Assembly (NCBI RefSeq): GCF_008180725.1
Contig: NZ_VTEV01000005.1
Coordinates: 527,637-591,636, forward strand
DNA from: Sutcliffiella horikoshii
GTDB lineage: Bacteria; Bacillota; Bacilli; Bacillales; Bacillaceae_I
Length of the DNA: 64,000 nt
Reading direction: 5' to 3'
Under the pieces are notes generated by a model. That model saw nothing but the letters and a program-made list of their open reading frames with translations, was not told the DNA's origin and ran no database searches. Every line of letters begins with the position of its first letter. Within the stretch, counting starts at the first letter, position 1. Of the stretch, positions 1 through 7,767 are shown one piece after another. The translations under genes were made by a program, and so were the position numbers.

Positions 1-323
1 GTTCCGGCAATATTACAGATGCTTTGGCCAATGAGTTTGCGCGACAGTTTACGGTTGATTTATGTTTTGCAACGGCCGGGGCCCTTTCTGTAAAAGGAAT
101 GAGTACCGCAACGCCGGAAGTTGCTATTTTCTATAAAACGGTTTACGGCAATTCGAAAAAGCTGGTTGCCATGTTTGAACATACGAAGGTCGGGCAGGAG
201 ATGTTTGCCGGCATGTTCCCTATTGGGAATTTGGATGTGGTGATTACGGATTCGGAGACTGATAAGGGGAAAGTGGATGAGCTGAAAGCTGCTGGAGTAG
301 AGGTTTTGGTGGCTGGGGAATAG
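1..323 (+). CDS. DeoR-family transcriptional regulator, C-terminal part (5' truncated by window edge)
   Basis: The window opens inside this gene. The frame is open from base 3 to the stop at 321-323, so about the last 106 residues are visible and the start is off the left edge. What remains resembles the C-terminal effector-binding (DeoRC) domain of DeoR repressors. There is a glycine-rich ATAGALSVKGMSTATPEVA loop, then VAMFEHTKVGQEMF (the family has 'lLaDsSKfG' here), then NLDVVITD and a last strand GVEVLVAG. This domain senses a sugar phosphate; the N-terminal helix-turn-helix is not in the window. A terminator follows directly, so this is the last gene of its unit. Family assignment is from motif recognition only; the target operon cannot be told. 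Confidence 0.8.
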   Translation, partial: SGNITDALANEFARQFTVDLCFATAGALSVKGMSTATPEVAIFYKTVYGNSKKLVAMFEHTKVGQEMFAGMFPIGNLDVVITDSETDKGKVDELKAAGVEVLVAGE

Positions 324-335
324 GTTTTCTGCGAG

Positions 336-372
336 AAAAGCGACAGTGTGGATGGGTACTGTCGCTTTTTGG
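336..372 (+). terminator. Rho-independent terminator after the DeoR-type gene
   Basis: A 12-bp perfect stem (AAAAGCGACAGT at 336-347 pairing with ACTGTCGCTTTT at 358-369) closes a 10-nt loop and runs into TTTTT. It lies 13 bp after the stop codon. Confidence 0.9.
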
Positions 373-417
373 ATTTTATAAGAAATGTATGGACAGACAA
401 TGACGGAAGGGACTTGG

Positions 418-521
418 ATTTGGTGCAGAGTTTGAGATTCGCGTCTCATTGAGGTCCTATGGAACACGAATTTGGTGCAGAGCTTGAAATACGCGGTTCA
501 TTGAAGAGGTATAGGACCTAA
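418..521. repeat. Intergenic array 1: two 52-bp direct repeats
   Basis: Two diverged copies start ATTTGGTGCAGAG at 418 and 470, exactly 52 bp apart. Each copy has a small hairpin: TGAGA/TCTCA in the first, TGAA/TTCA in the second, so one base pair has changed on both sides. AGGTCCTAT (451-459) and ATAGGACCT (511-519) form an inverted repeat across the copies. The array sits in the 545-bp convergent gap between the DeoR-type gene and egtD; no gene was seen there. Confidence 0.7.
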
Positions 522-529
522 TATTTTGC

Positions 530-644
530 AAAACACTTCGAGTTGATGCGGAAACACTTTGAGTTCGTGCCGAAACACCTCGAGTTCGTGCCAAAACACC
601 TCGAGTTCGTGCCGAAACGCCTAGAGTTCATGCCGAAACACTTT
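530..644. repeat. Intergenic array 2: five 21-bp direct repeats (AGTTCGTGCCAAAAC family)
   Basis: The core GAGTTCGTGCCGAAACAC recurs with its GAG at 540, 561, 582, 603 and 624, exactly 21 bp each time. The same sequence family recurs at 9222-9300 and 30015-30115. No ribosome site or credible ORF goes with it. The remainder of the gap, 645-814, shows nothing recognisable. Confidence 0.85.
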
Positions 645-814
645 TCACCCCATTCCCCCCTTAAAAATAGGAAAACAATCCTTAATTAATGCTCTCAGAA
701 TTCACTCTTCCCTCTCAGATTCCTCCCGCAGCAACCATCAGTAAAAGCACAGGCGAATATCTTGTTCTGGCCAAGCACATCAAATCTATACTCCACCATA
801 AAGTTAGCGTATGA

Positions 815-862
815 CCTAAAAAAAGGCATCCACACAAGATGAAGATGTGCGAATACCTTTTA
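815..862 (-). terminator. Terminator after egtD
   Basis: Reading the minus strand, an imperfect stem (TGTGCGAATACCTTTT on the plus side at 846-861, with its partner at 821-835) is followed by a run of T (plus-strand A-run 818-824). It begins 7 bp after the egtD stop. Confidence 0.75.
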
Positions 863-868
863 CATTTT

Positions 869-1831
869 TTACTTTTTCAAATAATGTACACTGAACTTCT
901 CTTCATCATCCGTCCACACCTTGCTTGGCTCAAATCCGCATTCCATTGCCAGCGTCTGAAACTGATCAATGGAATATTTGTAGGAGTTTTCTGTATGGAT
1001 GGTTTCCCCTTCCCGGAAGGAGAATTCATGGTCTCCGATGTTCACTCTCTGATCGCACTGACTTTCAAGATGCATTTCAATGCGACCTTTTTCCTTGTTA
1101 TAGTAGGCAAGGTGCTCAAATTGCTCTTCGTTAAAATTGGCCCCAAGCTCCCTGTTCATTCTTGTCAGGAGATTAAGGTTGAATGCAGCCGTAATGCCTT
1201 TCCCATCATCATAGGCCTTTTCCAGTATCTCGGAATCCTTTTTCATATCAACACCAATGAGGAAGCCGTCTCCTTCATCCAGAAGCTTCGCGGACTTCAT
1301 CAGAAAATTTCGCACCTCTACCGGCTCAAAGTTTCCGATGGTAGACCCCGGGAAAAAGATGACCTTCTTGCCTTTCGCCTCTAACGGCAAAGTGAGAGGA
1401 CCCGTATAGTCCCCACAAACCGCCTTTATCGTAATATGAGGGAATTGCATCGCAAGCTCTAGGCTTGATTGAAAAAGAAAATCTCGAGAGATATCGATGG
1501 GCACATATTCTTTGAGACTCGCGAAATTATGGAGCAGCGCCTTAATTTTGTTGCTGCTTCCACTGCCATACTCAATCAAAGTGTGAACATCACCAACAGC
1601 CATCGTAATTTCTTGTATTTTTTCGTTGAAAATCTTCATTTCCGTCCGAGTCGGATAATACTCCTCAAGTTCCGTTATCATCTCAAATAACTCTGATCCC
1701 CGATGATCATACAAGTATTTAGAGGAAATGGTTTTGACCGGAGCGGAGAGCCCCTTTACGATTTCCTCGCGCATGTTTTCTTTTTCGATATAAAAATCAT
1801 AGCTTTGGATATTATTTTCTAATAACCTCAT
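869..1831 (-). CDS. egtD: L-histidine N-alpha-methyltransferase EgtD
   Basis: 320 residues. EgtD trimethylates histidine to hercynine with three SAM, the first step of ergothioneine synthesis, in the cytosol. The sequence has the EgtD-type class I methyltransferase core: TISSKYLYDHRGSELFE near the N-terminus, the SAM-binding LIEYGSGSSNKIK, FFPGSTIGNF, and LIGVDMKKD. The frame is open much further upstream (to 2194) through egtB. The start chosen is the ATG at 1831 because it overlaps the egtB stop as ATGA, which implies translational coupling, and gives the usual family length of about 320. It is the last gene of a three-gene unit and is followed by a terminator. Ovothiol-type synthesis is less likely because the methyltransferase is separate and EgtD-like. 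Confidence 0.92.
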   Translation of the reverse strand: MRLLENNIQSYDFYIEKENMREEIVKGLSAPVKTISSKYLYDHRGSELFEMITELEEYYPTRTEMKIFNEKIQEITMAVGDVHTLIEYGSGSSNKIKALLHNFASLKEYVPIDISRDFLFQSSLELAMQFPHITIKAVCGDYTGPLTLPLEAKGKKVIFFPGSTIGNFEPVEVRNFLMKSAKLLDEGDGFLIGVDMKKDSEILEKAYDDGKGITAAFNLNLLTRMNRELGANFNEEQFEHLAYYNKEKGRIEMHLESQCDQRVNIGDHEFSFREGETIHTENSYKYSIDQFQTLAMECGFEPSKVWTDDEEKFSVHYLKK

Positions 1832-3093
1832 AGCGCATCCTCCGCCAATCGGAATCCGCTGAACTGCCAGCGTTTGTCCGCTGGAAAGAAGTTGCGGTAG
1901 GTGTTTCGAATATGGTCTTGTGGTGTAGCACAGGATCCGCCGCGCAGCACCATCTGGTTGCACATGAATTTTGCATTGTATTCGCCAAGTGCCCCTTCTA
2001 GCGGCTTGCTGCCTGGGTATGGCGAGTAGGCGCTTGCCGTCCATTCCCACACATCGCCAAACATTCTGGAGCCAGCTGATTGAGTGAATGCTGCAGGATG
2101 ATAGTTGCCGGTGTCCATCGTGTTTCCTTTTATCTCCAAATCTCTTGCAGCATGCTCCCATTCCGCTTCTGTAGGAAGACGCTTGCCTCTCCATCTGCTG
2201 AAGGCATCCGCCTCATAAAAACTGACATGGACAACTGGCTCATGGAGATCCAGTTTCTTCTTGCCTGCGAGCGTAAAAATGGACCACTCTTCGTTTTCCT
2301 TACTCCAGTAAAGCGGAGCCTGCCAGTCATTCTTTTTTACCGTATTCCAGCCATCTGACAGCCAGTAATAAGGCTTCTGATACCCGCCTGCTTCAATAAA
2401 CTCCAGGTACTCACCGGTTGTGACAGGCTGATCAGCCAGTTTAAACGGCTCCAGCCAAACTTTATGGTTGGGGCTTTCATTGTCAAAAGCAAAACCATCA
2501 CCGTTATGTCCGATTTCAACCAGACCTCCGTCATAGGTGTGGAAGGAAGGTTCTCTTTTTTCAGATGATGTAGTAGATTGGGATTCTTTATAGACTGGAT
2601 GCAAAGGATTAACGAAAAAGTTGTATTTTACATCCATTAGGACTAGCTCTTGGTGCTGCTGTTCATGCTGCATGCCAATTTCTATGAGGCTATGAATTTT
2701 GTCAGCCGGTTTAGACTTAGTCTCTTGCTGTTGCTCGAGCAGGTCCACGATGTAATTATCAATATAACTGCGGTATTGGAAAATATCTTGGATGCTTGGT
2801 CTTGAAAGGACGCCGCGTTGATGCCTTGGCTGAAATGGCCCAACAGTCTCGTAATAGGAATTGAAAAGAAAATCATATGTTGGATGGAATTCTCGATAGT
2901 TCTCGAAATACTCTTTGAGGACAAAACGCTCAAAGAACCAGGTTGTATGGGCCAGATGCCATTTTGGTGGGCTGACATCTGGGTGTGATTGAATAATGAA
3001 ATCTTCTGTTTCTAATGGTTGAACAAGCTTCATGGTGAGGTCACGCACATTCATAAATCGTTGGGATAATGATTTTATCGTTTGTGTTTCCAT
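1828..3093 (-). CDS. egtB: EgtB-type iron-dependent hercynine sulfoxide synthase
   Basis: 421 residues. EgtB joins hercynine to a cysteine thiol (gamma-glutamylcysteine or free cysteine, depending on subtype) with O2 at a non-haem iron. An N-terminal DinB-like domain carries the probable iron ligands: HLAHTTWFFERF (His47/His50 area) and the HxxxHxE motif HEQQHQE (His143, His147, Glu149). The C-terminal half is a formylglycine-generating-enzyme-like domain with RLPTEAEWEHAARD, DVWEWTASAYSPYPG and VLRGGSCATP. No egtA, egtC or egtE is visible nearby, so a cysteine-using subtype is plausible; that is inference. The gene overlaps egtD by 4 bp and lies 24 bp after a flavin reductase gene. Confidence 0.9.
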   Translation of the reverse strand: METQTIKSLSQRFMNVRDLTMKLVQPLETEDFIIQSHPDVSPPKWHLAHTTWFFERFVLKEYFENYREFHPTYDFLFNSYYETVGPFQPRHQRGVLSRPSIQDIFQYRSYIDNYIVDLLEQQQETKSKPADKIHSLIEIGMQHEQQHQELVLMDVKYNFFVNPLHPVYKESQSTTSSEKREPSFHTYDGGLVEIGHNGDGFAFDNESPNHKVWLEPFKLADQPVTTGEYLEFIEAGGYQKPYYWLSDGWNTVKKNDWQAPLYWSKENEEWSIFTLAGKKKLDLHEPVVHVSFYEADAFSRWRGKRLPTEAEWEHAARDLEIKGNTMDTGNYHPAAFTQSAGSRMFGDVWEWTASAYSPYPGSKPLEGALGEYNAKFMCNQMVLRGGSCATPQDHIRNTYRNFFPADKRWQFSGFRLAEDAL

Positions 3094-3117
3094 GGATACC
3101 GCCCCTTTTATTGGATT

Positions 3118-3744
3118 CTAGCTTTGTTCAACTACATTTCCCTCTGCAGGGATTGGCTGGTTTTGGAGCATCTTTGAAAAATGTATCAGGTTATATGCCA
3201 TAATTTTGGCATGCTCCATTGTGAAATCGTTCTTATGTCCCTCCGCTTCGATATACGACTCTCCCGGTCCCGCTTCGCCAACCCAGTATGTATCCACATT
3301 CGGCGGAATAGTAAAGCCCATATGCGTCAAGCCGTATAAAATAGATGCAGCCGCATGCTTCGCACCATCCTCATTCCCTGTTATGACCACACCTCCCACC
3401 TTGTTATAGTAAATATATTGACCTTTGTCGTTCGTTAGTCCACTTCCTCCATAAAGCCGCTCCATTACCATTGTCGCGACACTGCTCTTCTCACCAAGCC
3501 ACAGTGGTGTCCCAATGATAACGATGTCCGCACGCATCACCTTGTTGAATACTTCCGGCCATTCATCGCCATATCCTTCGTCCTCGCTTACCCCAAACTT
3601 AATATTGTAATCTGCTATCCTCACAATTTCGGACTCTACGTTTTCGTTGTTGAAATGGGTGATGACCTCTTTCATTAATGCTTCCGTATTAGATTCTTCG
3701 CGAGAAGATTTGAGTGAACAGTTTAAGAAAAGTGCTTTTGTCAT
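3118..3744 (-). CDS. Flavodoxin-fold NAD(P)H-dependent FMN reductase family protein
   Basis: 208 residues. The N-terminus KALFLNCSLKSS followed by EESNTEALM is the phosphate-binding loop of the NADPH-dependent FMN reductase / flavodoxin-like family. ADIVIIGTPLWLGEKSS is the second FMN-contacting segment, and GVVITGNEDGAKHA follows. The protein is probably a soluble homo-oligomer reducing flavin or a quinone-like substrate; the actual substrate is unknown. An AGGAGG site lies 11 bp before the ATG. It is the first gene of the unit ending in egtB and egtD (24 bp gap), so it may supply electrons to or protect that pathway, but no such partner is established for EgtB. Confidence 0.8.
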   Translation of the reverse strand: MTKALFLNCSLKSSREESNTEALMKEVITHFNNENVESEIVRIADYNIKFGVSEDEGYGDEWPEVFNKVMRADIVIIGTPLWLGEKSSVATMVMERLYGGSGLTNDKGQYIYYNKVGGVVITGNEDGAKHAAASILYGLTHMGFTIPPNVDTYWVGEAGPGESYIEAEGHKNDFTMEHAKIMAYNLIHFSKMLQNQPIPAEGNVVEQS

Positions 3745-3949
3745 GTAGGTCGTTCCTCCTCTTTTTGGTGGTTAAAATATTACTCTTTACCCTATTAAAG
3801 GAAACTGAAACGTAAAAAGATACATTGGGTGGGTTTTGTTTTGGTTAAGAGTTTGTGAAGGGTGGGGGATTTTGATTTTACAGGGGACAGTTTTGGTGGT
3901 TTCTTTCCTTGGTAGGGCGAAAACTATTAGGATTCAATCTTACTGTCTG

Positions 3950-4075
3950 ACGAAATTAATTAGCCAATTTGGAGATTTATTAGTCAATACTTTAAATTTA
4001 TTAGCGACTTCTTCATTTTATTAGCCACATTGGACTGGATAAAGGCCATTCGACACGCATCGACACAAACAGGTG
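3950..4075. repeat. Intergenic array 3: four ~20-21-bp repeats (TTTATTAGCC family) plus shared tail
   Basis: ATTAGYC/ATTAGCG cores have their TAG at 3961, 3981, 4002 and 4022 (steps 20, 21, 20). The array ends in a tail ACTGGATAAAGGCCATTCGA, then CACGCATCGACACAA, which is nearly repeated at 23685-23725 after array 7. It fills the 398-bp gap between the hydrolase terminator and the flavin reductase start. Nothing else is recognised in 3762-3950. Confidence 0.7.
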
Positions 4076-4100
4076 AGAACCCTGACACCGGTCCCTGATA

Positions 4101-4131
4101 GAAAAAAGACATACCTTCAAACAGGTATGCC
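4101..4131 (-). terminator. Terminator after the serine hydrolase gene
   Basis: On the minus strand GGCATACCTG pairs with the complementary GGTATG arm across a short loop, followed by TCTTTTTTC. It lies 12 bp after the stop. Confidence 0.85.
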
Positions 4132-4142
4132 TCTCTCCTTAT

Positions 4143-5168
4143 TTAAATACGGTCCTCAAGCAAATACATCAGCTTGTGGGGGCCATGTTCCTTATTGGAA
4201 GGAATCACTACGATTGTTTCTGAAGCCGGATAGTAGGCAGACGCAAAACTTACGCCCGGGTCATAACCCATTACATGATACTTTACGATTTTGTCTTCGG
4301 CTTTCTCAATCCAAATTCCATACCCATAGTGATCGTTATCATTATCCGTTTGAATCCATGGCGTCATCATTTTATCGAGCATTTCTTTGGTAACTAGTTT
4401 TCCATTCAGTAGGGACTGCCAAAGTTTTGCAAAGTCGCCTGCCGTAACATAGGCGCCACCGTCAGCACCGCCTTTTATCGGGATGGAGTAGCTGTTAGTT
4501 TTCCAAGTACCATCTTCTTTGTCAATATAACCAAGAGCCGTCTTGGCAGGTAAAGAATCTAAAGAAAAGTACCCTGATTCCTCCATTTGGGCCGGTTTGA
4601 AGATGTGCTCCTCCACATAATTAATAAAAGGAATTCCTGTTACCTTTTCAATGATTAACCCCAATAATATATAGCCGGCATTATTGTAATAGAATTTTTC
4701 GCCCGGGGTGAATTTCATCTGTTGATTCTGGAACAACGGGAGAAAATCTTCTAGTTGTCTCATGTGATACATTGGATTCTTCACCCAAAGCTCTTCAAAG
4801 TCTTCCATTTCATCCTCGTCAAAGTAGTCAGGAATTCCGGATGAGTGTGTCAGCAACTGGTGGACTGTAACTTCTTCATCGAAATGAGGAAAAGAATAAT
4901 CCAACAAATTGCTTATTTTTGAATGAAACGATATAGCCCCTTTCTCCACCAACTGACATATACCAATCGCCGTGAAGAGTTTGCAGCCTGAGGCAATTCC
5001 GAATCTCGAATTGGTCGTGTTAGGAATAGACTCTGCCCGGTTGGAGAAGCCATGGGCACTGGTATGGATGATTCCAGCGCGATTTTCCACATGTACAACA
5101 CCTGAAAAGTCTAATTCCTTTACCTTGTTTGCTAAGATTGTTTCTAGTTCTACATTTTTCAGTTTCAT
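4143..5168 (-). CDS. Serine hydrolase of the class C beta-lactamase / penicillin-binding family
   Basis: 341 residues. The three active-site motifs of the PF00144 family are present: SxxK as S60-G-C-K63 in FGIASGCKLFTA, YxN as YNN in KFYYNNAGYILLG, and a third-motif HxG in YHVMGYDPG. HSSGIPDY and GGADGGAYVTAGDFAKL are also typical. No signal peptide or membrane anchor is seen, so it is probably cytosolic and acts on a peptide or ester rather than on peptidoglycan; the substrate is unknown. A strong AAAGGGGGG ribosome site precedes the ATG. It follows a methyltransferase gene by 28 bp in the same transcript. Confidence 0.85.
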   Translation of the reverse strand: MKLKNVELETILANKVKELDFSGVVHVENRAGIIHTSAHGFSNRAESIPNTTNSRFGIASGCKLFTAIGICQLVEKGAISFHSKISNLLDYSFPHFDEEVTVHQLLTHSSGIPDYFDEDEMEDFEELWVKNPMYHMRQLEDFLPLFQNQQMKFTPGEKFYYNNAGYILLGLIIEKVTGIPFINYVEEHIFKPAQMEESGYFSLDSLPAKTALGYIDKEDGTWKTNSYSIPIKGGADGGAYVTAGDFAKLWQSLLNGKLVTKEMLDKMMTPWIQTDNDNDHYGYGIWIEKAEDKIVKYHVMGYDPGVSFASAYYPASETIVVIPSNKEHGPHKLMYLLEDRI

Positions 5169-5196
5169 TTGGATTGCCCCCCTTTTGTTACTCAGT

Positions 5197-5958
5197 TTAC
5201 TTACCCATCGCCTTCAATAAAAACCGATCCTGCATAATATCCAAATACCCTTCCCGGATTATTTTCAAATGAAGCTCATACAAGGAATCCACGTAATCTT
5301 CCACACTGAAATCTACCACCTGCCACGGAATAGCCTTTAAATAGTAGATAAGCGCACCGATATCGTAAAAACGCTGCACCGGGTATTCCTTTTTACTGAG
5401 GATAACCTCGAAACCGTGTTCCTCCAAATGCTGGTGTGCAAATTCAAGATTCCAATAAGCATACTCCTCGTTAACCGGTGCTCCAAGAAGTCTATTGATA
5501 TCTTGGCAGTCAGACCAGCCCACCTGCTGAGTCAAAAAAGTCCCTCCGTCTTGCAAAACTCTTTTAACCTCACTAGGGTCGTACTCCTCGTGCTTATTGA
5601 TGATCAGGTCAAAGTGCTTGTCTGGAAAATGCAGTAAGTTGTCCGGTTCCACTTCGACCACCTTTACACCTAGTGGTTCCAGCCTTTCTTTTGCAATAGG
5701 AAAGTTCGGTTTGTACCCTTCCGTTGCGCAGACGGTCTGTGGAAGTGGCTGCAGTTTGGAAAGTAACTCTCCCCCACCTGTTCCCATATCGAGCATGGAA
5801 GTGGCGTCTGCCATCAAGGTTTTTGCCATGCTGCCGTATGACCAGGAAAGCATGCCTGATGCAAGTCGGCCCGTTTCTGTTATGTGGGAAAAATCCCATC
5901 CGGAAAAATCGGTTTCCGCCTCTTTTAAATAGTGTTGAAAAAGTTGATCAGTTTTCAT
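5197..5958 (-). CDS. Class I SAM-dependent methyltransferase
   Basis: 253 residues. Motif I SMLDMGTGGGELLSKL begins near residue 55, followed by VCATEGYKPN (acidic end of strand 2), KHFDLIINKHEEYDPSE (motif IV region) and VLQDGGTFLTQQVG. The C-terminus has FYDIGALIYYLKAIPWQV, seen in small-molecule methyltransferases of this group. The ATG at 5958 is chosen over an upstream in-frame ATG at 5973 because GGAAGG lies 7 bp before it. The substrate is unknown. It is co-directional with, and 28 bp ahead of, the serine hydrolase. Confidence 0.8.
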   Translation of the reverse strand: MKTDQLFQHYLKEAETDFSGWDFSHITETGRLASGMLSWSYGSMAKTLMADATSMLDMGTGGGELLSKLQPLPQTVCATEGYKPNFPIAKERLEPLGVKVVEVEPDNLLHFPDKHFDLIINKHEEYDPSEVKRVLQDGGTFLTQQVGWSDCQDINRLLGAPVNEEYAYWNLEFAHQHLEEHGFEVILSKKEYPVQRFYDIGALIYYLKAIPWQVVDFSVEDYVDSLYELHLKIIREGYLDIMQDRFLLKAMGK

Positions 5959-6163
5959 ATAGTTACCTTCCATTTTTTAAAATTTAGTAGCTGGTGCCAA
6001 GTAAGGCTTGGAGGTCCGCGGATGCGGTTTTATATGTTGTGTTCCAGTAGATTCATAGTGTGGTCTCCCGTTTTCCTTTTAATATACAAAATATTTGATA
6101 TAGATGAAATTATTAGTGAACTTTGCTTAGATTTCTTAAAAGAGAGGACTTCATATTGGTGAT

Positions 6164-6522
6164 GAGGACTTCTCCCGCTCAGATTTTTCGCCACTCACGT
6201 CTTCATAACCTCTATGAAGACCTCCTCTCGCTCAGATTTCCAGCCACTCACGTCTTCATAACCTCCATGAAGACCTCTCTCACTCATATTCCCGGCCACT
6301 CAGGTCTTCATAACCTCCATGAAGACCTCTCTCACTCATATTCCCGGCCACTTACGTCTTCATAACCTCTATGAAGACCTCTCTCGCTCAGATTTCCAGC
6401 CACTCACGTCTTCATAACCTCTATGAAGACCTCTCTCACTCATATTCCCGGCCACTCACGTCTTCATAACCTCCATGAAGACCTCTCTCGTTCATATTCC
6501 CTATCTAAGAGGTCTTCATCTC
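6164..6522. repeat. Intergenic array 4: ~6.7 copies of a 52-bp repeat, each with a hairpin
   Basis: The dyad GTCTTCAT-N7-ATGAAGAC recurs with its first G at 6199, 6252, 6304, 6356, 6408, 6460 and 6512 (steps 53, 52, 52, 52, 52, 52). Between dyads two alternating fillers occur, CTCACTCATATTCCCGGCCA and CTCGCTCAGATTTCCAGCCA. The array fills most of the 621-bp gap between patB and the methyltransferase gene. The 5959-6163 part holds a short CCAAG/CTTGG hairpin and nothing else recognised. Confidence 0.95.
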
Positions 6523-6552
6523 CACATCCCCCTCAAAGTACTTTCAAACCAC

Positions 6553-6588
6553 AAGAAAAAACCTGCACACAAATTTGTGTCAGCAGGT
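6553..6588 (-). terminator. Terminator overlapping the patB stop codon
   Basis: On the minus strand ACCTGCTGACACAAATTTGT, then GTGCAGGT, forms a long stem followed by TTTTTTC. The upstream arm includes the last patB codons and the stop at 6580-6582. Confidence 0.85.
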
Positions 6589-7743
6589 CTCCATTTCTCT
6601 TATTGCAGCTTTCATTCTTAGTAACGCTTCTTTCAGCACCTCAAGCGGGCAGGCAATATTAATGCGTTCGAACCCTTGTCCGCCTGCGCCAAATTTCATT
6701 CCTTCGTCTAAACGGACACCCGCTTTTTCTAAAAAGAAAGCATGCAGTTCTTCTGCAGGAATTCCAAGTTCCCTGCAGTCCAACCAAATCAAATGAGTTG
6801 CCTCTGGTTTCACTACTTTTATGGCAGGAATATGCTCTTTTAAGTAGGTGCAAACAAACTCTAAGTTTGCGTTTAAGTACTCCTTAACCTCTTGAAGCCA
6901 CGGCAGCCCTTTATAGTAGGCAGCGATGGTTCCTTCTACCGCAAACGCATTTGGACGCATTAATCCAAACCCGGTTAACAATGTTTCATACCGCTCTCTA
7001 ATCTCTTTGTTTGGAATGATGAAAATAGAGCTTTGCATTCCGGCAATATTGAACGTTTTGCTTGGCGCCGCACAAGTGATGGAAAAATCCAGATGGTCCG
7101 GATGCACCTTAGCAAACGGAATATGCTTGTGCCCAGGATAAGTAAGGTCGCCATGCATTTCATCTGAGATGACCATCACTCCATGCTTTTCACAAATCTC
7201 TCCAATCCTGCGCAACTCTTCACTAGTCCACACTCTGCCGACCGGGTTGTGCGGGCTGCAGAGGATAAACACCTTTGTTCCAGGCTGAGCCGCTTTCTCT
7301 TCAAAGTCCTCAAAATCCATTTTATAGCCGTCCTCAGAATAGAGGAGGGAATTATGCAAGATGGTACAGCCTTGTGTTTGTATGGTAGAAAAGAAAGGGT
7401 AATAGACGGGATCCTGCACGATTACCGCATCACCCGGTTTCGTTAACGCCTTTAGCAAAAGGTTCATCCCGGGGATAATGCCGGGACTGAACGAGATCCA
7501 CTCCTGCTTCAGCTCCCAATCATACTGCGTGTTCCACCAATATTCCACTGCGTCATAATACCGCGCGCAAAATGTACTGTATCCATAGATGCCGTGTGTG
7601 GCTTTTTGGCTGATGGCGTTGACAATCTCTTCTGAGACCTGAAAATCCATATCTGCAATACAAAGTGGAATAATGTCTTGATCTTCGATAAACCATTTGA
7701 CAGAATGCGTTTTTCTACGGTCGATGAATTTTTCCAGTTGCAT
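6580..7743 (-). CDS. patB: PatB/MalY-type PLP-dependent C-S lyase (cystathionine beta-lyase)
   Basis: 387 residues, the length of B. subtilis PatB. It is a fold-type I aminotransferase-like enzyme. Visible are IPLCIADMDFQVSEEI and GIYGYS at the N-terminus (MalY/PatB signature), CSPHNPVGRVW (the NP motif that contacts PLP), ISDEMHGDLTY, and APSKTFNIAGMQSS with the Schiff-base lysine. Known family members cleave cystathionine or cysteine conjugates to a thiol, pyruvate and ammonia. AAGGGGAG lies 8 bp before the ATG. The gene stands alone between proS and the 52-bp array. A link to the ergothioneine genes 3.5 kb away is possible, because their missing last step is also a PLP C-S lyase reaction, but this is inference. 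Confidence 0.85.
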   Translation of the reverse strand: MQLEKFIDRRKTHSVKWFIEDQDIIPLCIADMDFQVSEEIVNAISQKATHGIYGYSTFCARYYDAVEYWWNTQYDWELKQEWISFSPGIIPGMNLLLKALTKPGDAVIVQDPVYYPFFSTIQTQGCTILHNSLLYSEDGYKMDFEDFEEKAAQPGTKVFILCSPHNPVGRVWTSEELRRIGEICEKHGVMVISDEMHGDLTYPGHKHIPFAKVHPDHLDFSITCAAPSKTFNIAGMQSSIFIIPNKEIRERYETLLTGFGLMRPNAFAVEGTIAAYYKGLPWLQEVKEYLNANLEFVCTYLKEHIPAIKVVKPEATHLIWLDCRELGIPAEELHAFFLEKAGVRLDEGMKFGAGGQGFERINIACPLEVLKEALLRMKAAIREMETC

Positions 7744-7767
7744 GGCTTTCTCCCCTTAATAATCGAT

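Noticed and set aside
839-1384. 181-residue plus-strand frame opposite egtD
   Set aside because: Antisense shadow of egtD and its terminator; no supporting start signal.
869-2194. A 441-residue frame containing EgtD
   Set aside because: The N-terminal 121 residues are the shadow of egtB in another frame; the ATG at 1831 overlaps the egtB stop and gives the family length.
6164-6522. CRISPR-like look of the 52-bp hairpin array
   Set aside because: The sequences between dyads are two near-identical types rather than unique spacers, and no cas genes are nearby.
6123-6662. Plus-strand frames reading LHNLHEDLSHSYS-type peptides
   Set aside because: They are translations of the 52-bp array, have no ribosome site, and are broken between units.
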